Shown here: one piece after another, positions 53,179-61,419 of the stretch
Position numbering within the stretch: position 1 is the first letter of the stretch
Layout of the letters: every line of letters starts with the position of its first letter
Assembly (NCBI GenBank): GCA_036523795.1
Contig: DATDDN010000093.1
Coordinates: 21,691-85,690 of the forward strand
Length of the DNA stretch: 64,000 nt
Reading direction: 5' to 3'
DNA from: 39-52-133 sp036523795
Lineage (GTDB): Bacteria > Pseudomonadota > Gammaproteobacteria > Burkholderiales > Gallionellaceae
Program-made: the position numbers and the translations under genes
Notes under the pieces: generated by a model
What the model saw: the letters and a program-made list of their open reading frames with translations, nothing else
Databases searched by the model: none
What the model was told of the DNA's origin: nothing

Positions 53179-54210
53179 ATGATCCATTCTTATAGCAAAC
53201 TGTTTTTTCTCCTGCTCTGCCTGATTCCATCCGCATTTGCCGATGAAATTCGCGGAGCTGGCGCAACCTTTCCCGCACCCGTTTACCATAAATGGGCAGA
53301 TCACTATCAGATCAACAAGAAGGGCAATGTTGATTACCTGGCTGTTGGTTCGGGCGAAGGTATGAAGATGATTGATTCGCGCCAGGTTGATTTTGCTGGC
53401 TCGGACATGCCTCTCGCGCCGGAAGAATTGCGCAAGAAGAACCTGGTGCAATTCCCCATGCTGATGGGCGCAATCACCCCGGTCGTCAATGTTCCGGGCG
53501 TCCTGCAGGCTGAGTTGCGGCTGGATGGCGCAACGCTGGCGGATATCTTCATGGGCAAGATCACCAAATGGGATGCCCCCCAGATACGCAGCCTGAATCC
53601 GAGCTTGCAGCTTCCCGCTACGCCAATCACGGTGGTCTACCGTGAAGACGCGTCCGGCACGACATTCAACTTTACCAACTACCTGTCCAAGCGTAGCCCG
53701 GAATGGAAGAGCCGCATCGGCGAAGGCCTGCGCATCAGCTGGGCCGCAGGGCAAGCCGCCAAAGGCAATGCCGGTGTGGCTGCCAAGGTCCTGACGACTC
53801 CCGGCGCGATCGGCTATGTGGAATATGCCTTTGCCATGGAACATCAGCTGAATTATGTGCAGCTGAAGAATCACGACGGGTTCTTCGTCAAACCCAACGC
53901 AGTCAGCACTCAGGCGGCAGCTGCAGGAGCCCAATGGGATGCCGCCAGCGGCTTCTACCAGATACTCACCGACGCGCCAGGCCAGGGCAGCTGGCCGATC
54001 GTCGCCAGCACGTTCATCCTGATTCCGCAGGACATGAGTGACGCTGGCCACATCAAGGAAGTATTGCGCTTCTTTGACGGCGCCTACCGCACCGGCGAAC
54101 TGTCGGCCGTGTCCCTGGACTACGTCATGCTGCCGAAAACAGTCATGACTCAGGTGCGCTCGTCCTGGGGTGCACTGAAGAGCAAGGACGGCAAACCCGT
54201 GTGGTTCTAA
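53179..54210 (+). CDS. PstS-like phosphate-binding periplasmic protein
   Basis: A 343-residue type 2 binding protein. ATG 53179 has GGAGG five nt upstream. Signal peptide ends near PSAFADE. The phosphate-loop pattern IRGAGATFPAPVYHKW and REDASGTTFNFTNYLS are PstS hallmarks. No pstCAB follows. Its leader carries a cyclic di-GMP riboswitch, so it may serve a surface or biofilm role rather than uptake. Confidence 0.93.
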   Translation: MIHSYSKLFFLLLCLIPSAFADEIRGAGATFPAPVYHKWADHYQINKKGNVDYLAVGSGEGMKMIDSRQVDFAGSDMPLAPEELRKKNLVQFPMLMGAITPVVNVPGVLQAELRLDGATLADIFMGKITKWDAPQIRSLNPSLQLPATPITVVYREDASGTTFNFTNYLSKRSPEWKSRIGEGLRISWAAGQAAKGNAGVAAKVLTTPGAIGYVEYAFAMEHQLNYVQLKNHDGFFVKPNAVSTQAAAAGAQWDAASGFYQILTDAPGQGSWPIVASTFILIPQDMSDAGHIKEVLRFFDGAYRTGELSAVSLDYVMLPKTVMTQVRSSWGALKSKDGKPVWF

Positions 54211-54219
54211 GCCGCTCGG

Positions 54220-56685
54220 CTACGCAGCCAGCACCTGCAAGGGCGGCATCCGTGCCGCCCGCCGCGTAGCCAGCGAACCGGCCAGCATCACCGTCGCCAT
54301 GCCACCGGCCAACGCCACCAGCCAGAACAGCGGCGAAGGCGCATAGGGAATCTCCAGCACGTTGCGCGCCAGCACCCAGCCCAGCAATGCCGCGCCGGCT
54401 GCGGCAAACAAGCCGCTCAACGCCCCCAGCACGGCAAACTCGCCCAGATGCAGGCGCCTCAGGTAGCGGCTGTCCGCCCCCAGCGTGCGCAGGATGGCCG
54501 CCTGGTAGATGCGCTCGTCCTGCGTGGCGAGCAGCGCGGCATACAGCACCGCCACGCCGCTGAGCAGGGTGAAAAGGAAGATCGCCGTCAGCGTCTGTGC
54601 GATCTGGTCCATGATGTGGCGCACCTGCGTGATGATGGCCTCGGTGTCGATCACCAGCAGGTTGGGAAAGGCCTTGAGCAGGGCATCGCCGGCCCGCGCC
54701 TGCTCTGGCGGCAGGTAGAAGCTGCTGATGTAGCTGGCCGGATAATCCGCCAGCAAAGCAGGCGTGGTGATGACGAAGAAATTCACCCGCATCGAATCCC
54801 AGCGCAGCTTGCGCAGGTTCGTCACGCGGGCGGAAAACTGGCTGCCTGCCACGTCGTACGTCAGGGTGTCCCCGAGGCGTATGCCCAGCGTCCTGGCGAT
54901 GCCCTCTTCCACCGACAGCTCGGCCTCGCCGGGCTTGTCCCACCATTGCCCCTGCACCACCTTGTTGCCCTCGGGCAGCACATCTGACCACGACAGGTTG
55001 AACTCGCGCTCGATCATGTTGCGCGCGTTCGGCTCGGCATAATCGCTGGCGCTGACGTTGCGCTGGTTGATGGCGATGAGACGGCCGCGCACCATGGGAA
55101 AAAGCTCCGGTGCGGCCAGCTTGTGCTGCGCAAAGAAGGTGCGCAAGGCGGCGCGCTGGTCGGGCTGGACGTTCACGATGAAATGATTGGGCGCATCCGG
55201 CGGCAGGCGATCGCGCCAGTTCTGCATCAGCTCGGCGCGCACCATGGTCAGCAGCAACAGGGCCATGCCGCCCAGGCTCAGCGCCACGATCTGCACCGCG
55301 TTGCTGCGCCCGTGGCGCGCCAGGTTGGCAAACACATGGCGCCTGCCCACCGGCAGCGCGGCCAGCGCACGCAGGCACAGCCAGGCGATCAGTCCGAACA
55401 GCAACAACCCCGCAGCCAGGCCGCCCAGCACGGTCAGCCCCAGCTTGAGCGAACCCGCGTGCCACAGGAACAGCGCGCTCAACACCACGCCTCCCGACGC
55501 ATACATCAGGCCGGCGTTGGCGCCGGGCAGGCCCAGTTCGCGGCGAATCACCCGCAGCGGCGACACGCGCTTCAACTGCCACAGCGGCAGGAAGGTAAAG
55601 CCCAGCAACAGCGCCAGCCCGCTGGCGGTGGCCTGCGCCAGCGGCAGCCAGCCCGGCAGCGGCAAGTTGGCGTCGCGCATCGCCGCCACGGTGGACACCA
55701 GCACGGCTTGTGCCGCAAAGCCCAGCGCAGCGCCCAGCGCGATCGCGGCCATGCCCAGGATCAGGAACTGGTACAGGAAGATGCGCAGCACCTGCGCCTG
55801 GGTCGCGCCGACGCAGCGCATCACGGCGCAGGCGTCGAGGTGACGCCCGATGAAGCGCCGCGCCGCCAGCGCCAGCGCCACGCCGGCCAGCACGAAGGCC
55901 ATCAGCGCGGCCAGACCGAGGAAGTGCTCGGCGCGCTCCAGCGCCTGGCGTATCTCCGGCCGCGCATCGCGCACGTCTTCCAGCTTCTCGCCCGCCTGCA
56001 CGCGTGCCTGCAGCCAGGTGCGCAAATGCTCCACTTGCGCCGCTTCGCCCGCCACCAGCAGGCGGTAATTGATTCGGCTGCCAGGCTGCAGCAGCCCGGT
56101 CGCAGCAAGGTCGTCATGGTTGAGCATCACCCTGGGCGCAATGCTGGCAAAGCCGACTGCCTGGTCCACGTCGCGCACCACCCGTGCCGCCACCCGCAGC
56201 GGCAACTTGCCCAGGTTCACCACATCGCCCGGCTGCAACCCGCTGCGCCGCAGCATGCGCGCGTCCGCCCACAGCGTGCCACGCTCAGGCACGCCCTGTG
56301 CCTGATGTTCCGTGCCATCCTCATCACCGAGCACGAGCTTGCCGCGCAGCGGGTAGCCCTGCTCCACGGCCTGCACCTCCACCAGCAGTGAGCCTGATGG
56401 ATACGTCACCATGCTGGGGAACACGGCCGTTTCCAGCCCGCGCAGGCCCAGTCGTTGCGCCTCTTCACGATAGGCGGGCGGGAGCGGATGTACCGAGCTG
56501 ACGCGCAGGTCGGCGCCGAGCAGGGCATGCGATTCCTGCTGCAGGGCCTGGCGCACGCGATCGGCAAACAGCCCCACCGTGCTGATGCTGCCCACCGCCA
56601 GCAGCAAGGCCATCAGCAGCACGCGCCACTCCCCGGCGCGCCAGTCGCGCCGCAGCATGGCCATGGCAAGGCGCAGGGTGTTCAT
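54220..56685 (-). CDS. FtsX-type ABC transporter permease (YbbP-like)
   Basis: An 821-residue permease with two FtsX/MacB-type halves. About ten transmembrane helices; the large periplasmic loops lie at ~50-260 and ~490-690. ATG 56685 overlaps the stop of the 64-aa gene. Such permeases act in lipoprotein or outer-membrane processes (YbbAP family). Its ATPase gene is two genes upstream, at 56873-57541. Confidence 0.92.
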   Translation of the reverse strand: MNTLRLAMAMLRRDWRAGEWRVLLMALLLAVGSISTVGLFADRVRQALQQESHALLGADLRVSSVHPLPPAYREEAQRLGLRGLETAVFPSMVTYPSGSLLVEVQAVEQGYPLRGKLVLGDEDGTEHQAQGVPERGTLWADARMLRRSGLQPGDVVNLGKLPLRVAARVVRDVDQAVGFASIAPRVMLNHDDLAATGLLQPGSRINYRLLVAGEAAQVEHLRTWLQARVQAGEKLEDVRDARPEIRQALERAEHFLGLAALMAFVLAGVALALAARRFIGRHLDACAVMRCVGATQAQVLRIFLYQFLILGMAAIALGAALGFAAQAVLVSTVAAMRDANLPLPGWLPLAQATASGLALLLGFTFLPLWQLKRVSPLRVIRRELGLPGANAGLMYASGGVVLSALFLWHAGSLKLGLTVLGGLAAGLLLFGLIAWLCLRALAALPVGRRHVFANLARHGRSNAVQIVALSLGGMALLLLTMVRAELMQNWRDRLPPDAPNHFIVNVQPDQRAALRTFFAQHKLAAPELFPMVRGRLIAINQRNVSASDYAEPNARNMIEREFNLSWSDVLPEGNKVVQGQWWDKPGEAELSVEEGIARTLGIRLGDTLTYDVAGSQFSARVTNLRKLRWDSMRVNFFVITTPALLADYPASYISSFYLPPEQARAGDALLKAFPNLLVIDTEAIITQVRHIMDQIAQTLTAIFLFTLLSGVAVLYAALLATQDERIYQAAILRTLGADSRYLRRLHLGEFAVLGALSGLFAAAGAALLGWVLARNVLEIPYAPSPLFWLVALAGGMATVMLAGSLATRRAARMPPLQVLAA

Positions 56686-56876
56686 ATCAGTGATGTCCGT
56701 TCCAGCCCGCAACGCTCGCAGCGCTCGGTAGCCACCAGCCTGCCCTCGCGCACATCGAAACGACGCTCAGGCAGCACCTTCCATTTGTGGAAGCCGGACT
56801 GGCACAGCGTCACGCCCCTGGCCTTGTTCTGCAGGCGTGCACGGCGCGCCGTATCCAGCCTGATCACCTTGCTCAT
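56682..56876 (-). CDS. Tiny CxxC protein between ABC ATPase and permease genes
   Basis: A 64-residue basic protein with a Cys at 25 and a CERCG motif near the C-terminus, zinc-ribbon-like. Both ends overlap neighbouring genes by ATGA, so it is clearly translated with them. No family recognised. Confidence 0.7.
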   Translation of the reverse strand: MSKVIRLDTARRARLQNKARGVTLCQSGFHKWKVLPERRFDVREGRLVATERCERCGLERTSLI

Positions 56877-57541
56877 GGCAGCACCCGCCCCGCGCTCAGG
56901 TGCAGCTGGCGGCCGCAGCGCTGCGCCAGCGATTCGTCATGGGTGACCAGTATCAGCGTGGTGCCTTGTGCCCGGTTCAGCTCCAGCATCAGCTCGATCA
57001 CCTGCTCGCCGGTGGCGGCATCGAGGTTGCCGGTGGGCTCGTCGGCAAACAGGATTTTCGGCTGCGCCACAAAGGCGCGCGCCAGTGCCACGCGCTGCTG
57101 TTCGCCCCCCGAAAGATGCCTGGGCACGTGGCTGAAGCGTTGCGCCAACCCCACCCGGCGCAACGCTTCTTCGGCCTGGGCACGCGCGTCCGGTCTGCCC
57201 TGCAGCTCCAGCGGCAGCATCACGTTCTCCATCGCAGACAGCGCCGGCAACAGCTGGAACGACTGGAACACGAAACCGGCCAGGCGACCGCGCAGATGCG
57301 CGCGCTCATCCTCGTCGAAGGCAAACAGGTCCACGCCATCCAGAAACACCGTGCCGCTGCTAGGTACATCCAGGCCCGCCAGCAGGCCAAGCAGCGTGGA
57401 CTTGCCCGAGCCGGAGGCGCCCAGAATGGCGAGGCTCTCGCCCGCTGCCACGCTGAAACTGACGTCCTGCAGGATCAGCAGCGGCTCGCCGCCACTTTGC
57501 ACTTGCTTGACCAGATTGACTGCCTGCACAATGGTTGTCAT
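56873..57541 (-). CDS. ABC transporter ATPase (YbbA/LolD-like)
   Basis: A 222-residue ATPase from ATG 57541 (MTTIVQAVNLVKQ). Walker A LGASGSGKST, signature HLSGGEQQRVALARAF, Walker B ILFADEPTGNLD. The MacB/LolD-type family pairs with FtsX-like permeases. The start codon overlaps the opposite-strand esterase start at a CATG palindrome. Confidence 0.94.
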   Translation of the reverse strand: MTTIVQAVNLVKQVQSGGEPLLILQDVSFSVAAGESLAILGASGSGKSTLLGLLAGLDVPSSGTVFLDGVDLFAFDEDERAHLRGRLAGFVFQSFQLLPALSAMENVMLPLELQGRPDARAQAEEALRRVGLAQRFSHVPRHLSGGEQQRVALARAFVAQPKILFADEPTGNLDAATGEQVIELMLELNRAQGTTLILVTHDESLAQRCGRQLHLSAGRVLP

Positions 57542-58148
57542 GAAACTTTCAGTCCTGTTGAAATTCGCAATTGTCCTGCTATGCCTGTTGCCCGCCCTCG
57601 GCTTTGCACAGCCCACCATCATGGTATTTGGTGACAGCCTGTCCGCGGGCTACGGGGTGCCGCGCAAAGCGGCCTGGGTGAGTTTATTACAACAGCAGCT
57701 GCAACGCAGCCATCCGCAATACAGGGTCGTCAATACCAGCATCAGCGGTGAAACCACCAGCGGCGGCGTCGAGCGCATGGCCGCCGCATTGCGTCAGCAC
57801 AAGCCGACTATCGTGATCATAGAGCTGGGGGCGAACGACGGCCTGCGGGGCACACCGCTCAAGGTAACGGAGAAGAATCTGGACACGCTGATCCGCCAGG
57901 CACAGGCGGCCAAGTGCAAGGTGCTGCTGCTGGGCATGCAGCTGCCGCCGAATTACGGCATTGAGTACACTGCCCGCTTCCGCTCGTTGTACAGCAGACT
58001 GGCTGAACGCCATCAGGTTGCGCTGGTGCCGTTCCTGTTGCAGGGCGTGCCGCCTGAACAGTTCCAGGCTGACAACCTGCACCCCACCGCCGAGGCCCAG
58101 CCGCTCATCCTGCAGACCGTGCTGAGGAAACTGCAGCCGCTGTTGTAG
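57540..58148 (+). CDS. tesA: TesA-type SGNH esterase / lysophospholipase
   Basis: A 202-residue exported SGNH hydrolase. Signal peptide ends near GFAQPT. Block I GDSLSAGYG with Ser33, block II SISGETTSGG, block III GANDGL, block V DNLHPTAEAQ with the catalytic Asp and His. Divergent from the ABC ATPase gene as in other proteobacteria, but here the two start codons overlap. Confidence 0.94.
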   Translation: MKLSVLLKFAIVLLCLLPALGFAQPTIMVFGDSLSAGYGVPRKAAWVSLLQQQLQRSHPQYRVVNTSISGETTSGGVERMAAALRQHKPTIVIIELGANDGLRGTPLKVTEKNLDTLIRQAQAAKCKVLLLGMQLPPNYGIEYTARFRSLYSRLAERHQVALVPFLLQGVPPEQFQADNLHPTAEAQPLILQTVLRKLQPLL

Positions 58149-58150
58149 TT

Positions 58151-58237
58151 GTAGGTCGGGTTAGCAGTTTTATCGCGTAACCCGACGGTGTACAACGTCG
58201 GGTTACGGCGCAAAGAACCGCGCCTAACCCGACCTAC
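58151..58237. repeat. Palindromic GTCGGGTTA-type repeat, copy 2
   Basis: Outer arms GTAGGTCGGGTTAG (58151-58164) and CTAACCCGACCTAC (58224-58237), inner CGTAACCCGACG and CGTCGGGTTACG. Same family as 42573-42645. It starts 2 bp after the esterase stop and its right arm provides the stop codon of the flippase-like gene. Confidence 0.88.
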
Positions 58238-59184
58238 GGGACGCGCGGTTTCATGCTCAGCGCAATCACCCCGAGCAGCACGGCAAACCACAGCGTCGCC
58301 AGGCGGATCAGCACCGTCACCGCCACGGCGTGCGCCTGGTCGACATGGTTGAGCAGGAGCAGCGCCACCATGGTGGCCTCGGTGCCGCCCAGCCCGCCCG
58401 GCAGGAAGCTGAAGGCACCGACCAGCATCGCAAAGGCGTAGATGAACAGCGCGGTCTGCAACGAAAGATCGCTGCCCAGCAGGTGCACCACATAGTAGAA
58501 CGCCACGCCCTCCGCCCCCCACGCCACCATGCCCAGCGCAATGCTGTAAACCAGCATGGGCAGGTTGAAGCAGCGTTTGGAGTGCAGCACGATCTCGAAG
58601 CTGGATACGATCAGCTGCGCCAGCCGCGGCGGCAGGCGGCGCTGGGCCACACCCTCCAGCTTCTGCAACCAGCGGTGCTGCTGCAGGAAAATCAGAATAA
58701 ACAGGATCAGCCCCGCCAGCATCACCACCATGGGCTTGGCCTGCGGATAGGCCCACATGCCGATGGTGGCGAGCAGCAGCATGCTGATCAGGTTGGACAG
58801 CTGGTCGGAAAAGAAGGCTGCCAGGCTCTCCGGATAGGACACGCCGTGCTGCTTGAGGAACACGCTGCGGATGGACTCGCCCACCTTGCCCGGCAGGATG
58901 GTGAGGCCGAAGCCGCCCATGTAGATGCGCAGGCTCTCCTGCCAGTACACGCGATGCCCCATCTGCGCCAGGAATTTCTGCCAGCGCACGAATCTCAGCC
59001 CGTAGTTCACCAGCGACAGCATCAGCGCCACCGCAGTGCCGATCAGCCCCACCTGCACCAGCGCCGCCATCACCTCGCGCCAGCCGCCCCACAGCGAGAA
59101 GCCCAGGTAGCCCAGCGCAGAGAGCAGGATGATCAGGACCAGCGTGCGGAAACGCCAGCCGCCCAGGACATGTGTATGACTCAT
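58234..59184 (-). CDS. LPG_synthase_TM / flippase-like membrane protein
   Basis: A 316-residue polytopic protein with about eight helices. Landmarks are RFVRWQKFLAQMG, GLTILPGKVGE (typical of the lysylphosphatidylglycerol synthase TM family) and FLPGGLGGTEATM. First-strand context with decaprenyl-phosphate sugar genes suggests a flippase for a lipid-linked pentose. The last residues and stop are encoded within the repeat. Confidence 0.88.
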   Translation of the reverse strand: MSHTHVLGGWRFRTLVLIILLSALGYLGFSLWGGWREVMAALVQVGLIGTAVALMLSLVNYGLRFVRWQKFLAQMGHRVYWQESLRIYMGGFGLTILPGKVGESIRSVFLKQHGVSYPESLAAFFSDQLSNLISMLLLATIGMWAYPQAKPMVVMLAGLILFILIFLQQHRWLQKLEGVAQRRLPPRLAQLIVSSFEIVLHSKRCFNLPMLVYSIALGMVAWGAEGVAFYYVVHLLGSDLSLQTALFIYAFAMLVGAFSFLPGGLGGTEATMVALLLLNHVDQAHAVAVTVLIRLATLWFAVLLGVIALSMKPRVP

Positions 59185-60062
59185 CTGGAAGTGATCAGCA
59201 GCATGGTGGCTGCCAGCCAGCCCACCACCACGATCAGCAGGTGCGGGTCACGCACCAGATCCTTGGCGGTATCGCCGCCGCGGGCCTGGTGGTGCAGCAG
59301 GTAGATGTAGCGGAACACACCATACATCACGAACGGCACGGTGTAGATCAGGTTGGCGGTGCCATGGATGCGGATGGTGTCCGGGTTCATGGTGTACAGG
59401 CTGTAGCTCATGATCAGGCCGGAAGCGGTGACCACGATCATCTTGTCCAGCAGCACCGGGCTGTAATGCTCCAGCACCTTGCGGTGCGCGGCCTTGTCCT
59501 CGCTCAGCGCCAGGATTTCGGCACGGCGCTTGGTGAAGCCGAGGAACAACGTCACCATCAGGCCGCACAGCAACAGCCACTGCGAAGGCGGCACGCCTAC
59601 GCCCAGCGTACCGGCCAGGATACGCAGCATGAAACCGGTGGCGATGATGAACACGTCCAGAATCACCACGTGCTTGAGATACAGCGAATACGCCACGTTC
59701 ATCACGGCATAGCCGAGCACGATCCACACCACGATCATCGAAGCCGCGATGGCCAGCGCCAGGCTGGTCAGTCCCAGCAGCACAGCTACACCCGCCGCCA
59801 GCGTCACACTCAGCTGCCCGGATGGCAGCGGGCGCAGGCGCTTCTTGGGATGATGGCGGTCCTGCTCGACGTCAATGATGTCATTGAGGATGTAGATGGT
59901 GCTGGAGATCAGGCAGAACGCGGCAAACGCCAGCAGCACTTTCGTCACCAAGGCCGGGTCATGCCAGGCATGGCCGAACAGCAGGCCGGTGAATACGAAG
60001 GCGTTCTTGATCCACTGATGCGGGCGCATCAGGCGCAGCAGGGAAACCAGTGTTTTCATCAT
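59181..60062 (-). CDS. UbiA-family decaprenyl-phosphate phosphoribosyltransferase
   Basis: A 293-residue membrane prenyltransferase. First Asp-rich motif NDIIDVEQDRHHP, second region YSLYLKHVVILDVF. Similar to Rv3806c-type enzymes that transfer phosphoribose to decaprenyl phosphate. Start overlaps the flippase-like gene by ATGA. Its product would be the substrate for the phosphatase and then the DprE1/E2 pair. Confidence 0.9.
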   Translation of the reverse strand: MMKTLVSLLRLMRPHQWIKNAFVFTGLLFGHAWHDPALVTKVLLAFAAFCLISSTIYILNDIIDVEQDRHHPKKRLRPLPSGQLSVTLAAGVAVLLGLTSLALAIAASMIVVWIVLGYAVMNVAYSLYLKHVVILDVFIIATGFMLRILAGTLGVGVPPSQWLLLCGLMVTLFLGFTKRRAEILALSEDKAAHRKVLEHYSPVLLDKMIVVTASGLIMSYSLYTMNPDTIRIHGTANLIYTVPFVMYGVFRYIYLLHHQARGGDTAKDLVRDPHLLIVVVGWLAATMLLITSR

Positions 60063-60679
60063 CGTTTCGGAAAGAACATCCTGTAAAAAGCGTGATCAGC
60101 CGCGGATAATAACTCCTTGTCGCCCCGGCTGTCGCCATAGGCATACAGGGTGTAGCCGCTGCGCTCGCCCAGCAGCGCCTCCACGCGGCGCATTTTCTCC
60201 GGGCCGAAGCAGTTGGCCCCATCCAGCTTGCCGCTGGTGCGCCCATCCGGCAGCGCCACCAGACGCGTGCACAAGGCATCGCTGAAACCCATCATCGCTG
60301 CCCACGGTTTGAGGTAGTAATCCAGCGAGGCGCTCACCACCACGCAGCGGTGGCCATTCTCCAGATGCCAGTGCAGGCGCCACATCGCCTCGGTGCGCAG
60401 CATTTTGGGCAGCTTGTGTTCAGCAAACTCCCTGCCCTTGCGTTCCAGCTCAGCCACCTCCATGCCGGCGAGATAGCGCACCAGCAGGCGCTCCTTGGCG
60501 ATGTCGTTGCGGATCAGCTTGAGCGCATAGGCGGTGAGCAGGCCGAGCGACTGCAGAAACTTCCAGATAAAGGCAGGCCAGCCCACCACGTACAGCAGGA
60601 AGGGAAACAGCGTGTCGCGCCGCGTCAGCGTGCCATCGAAGTCAAAGGCTGCCACCACGGGCTTTTCGGTCCAGGACAT
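60059..60679 (-). CDS. HAD-family phosphatase of the DPA pathway
   Basis: A 206-residue HAD hydrolase (PSP-like). Motif I AAFDFDGTLTRRD, motif II VVSASLDYY, motifs III/IV GPEKMRRVEALL and YGDSRGDKELL. It probably removes the 5-phosphate from decaprenyl-phosphoryl-ribose-5-phosphate. It overlaps the UbiA-type gene by ATGA. Confidence 0.88.
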   Translation of the reverse strand: MSWTEKPVVAAFDFDGTLTRRDTLFPFLLYVVGWPAFIWKFLQSLGLLTAYALKLIRNDIAKERLLVRYLAGMEVAELERKGREFAEHKLPKMLRTEAMWRLHWHLENGHRCVVVSASLDYYLKPWAAMMGFSDALCTRLVALPDGRTSGKLDGANCFGPEKMRRVEALLGERSGYTLYAYGDSRGDKELLSAADHAFYRMFFPKR

Positions 60680-60681
60680 GA

Positions 60682-61419
60682 TTACATCTTCAGGCGTTTG
60701 AAAATCGGCTCGGGCACATGCTGGATGATCAGCATGATGTAACGCCAGAACCAGGGCAGGTATACCACGTCGGCCGATTTGGTCACGCTCCGCGCGATCT
60801 TCTCGCCCACGTCCTGCGGGCTGGCCACCAGGAACAGGCCGGGCAGGCCGAAAGTCATCGCGGTATCGACAAAGCCGGGCTTCACCGTGATCACGCGCAC
60901 GCCGCTGTGGAACAGGCGGTTGCGCAGGCCCTGCAGGAATACGCTCAGCCCGCCCTTGGCGGCGCCATACACATAGTTGCTCTGGCGCCCGCGGTCACCC
61001 GCAACCGATGAGATGCCGATGATGAAACCCTGCTTGCGCGGCTCCAGGTAGCTGGCGCACTCACTCAGGATGGACACCGCACCGGTGAAATTGGCCGCAA
61101 TCACCCTGGCGCCCTGCTTGAAATCTCGCGCGGCGAGCTGGTCACCCAGGTAGCCCACCGCCAGCACCATTCCCTCCAGCTCGCCCATCTCGGCCAGCAC
61201 CTGCTGCAAAAAGGCGGGATGCGTATCGGTCGCCTCGGCATCGAAGCGGCCAAAACGCACCGGCACGCCATAACGCAGCTGCAGGTCGGCCGCGCTGCGC
61301 TGCAGTTCGTCCATGTCGCGCGAAGCGAGGTACAGCGCATGGCCGCGCCGGGCAAGGGCGGCGGCGGTGCCGCGCGCAATGGCGGAGGTCGCGCCCAGGA
61401 TCAGGATAGGCTTGTTCAT
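60682..61419 (-). CDS. DprE2-like short-chain reductase
   Basis: A 245-residue SDR. ATG 61419 has GGGAGG five nt upstream and overlaps the DprE1-like stop. NAD(P) motif LGATSAIARGTA, catalytic Tyr-xxx-Lys in YVYGAAKGG. It would reduce the 2-keto intermediate made by the DprE1-like oxidase. Confidence 0.9.
   Translation of the reverse strand: MNKPILILGATSAIARGTAAALARRGHALYLASRDMDELQRSAADLQLRYGVPVRFGRFDAEATDTHPAFLQQVLAEMGELEGMVLAVGYLGDQLAARDFKQGARVIAANFTGAVSILSECASYLEPRKQGFIIGISSVAGDRGRQSNYVYGAAKGGLSVFLQGLRNRLFHSGVRVITVKPGFVDTAMTFGLPGLFLVASPQDVGEKIARSVTKSADVVYLPWFWRYIMLIIQHVPEPIFKRLKM

Noticed and set aside
56787..57539. Extended esterase reading frame upstream of 57540
   Set aside because: The open frame continues upstream but lies antisense to the ABC ATPase gene and would destroy the signal peptide.
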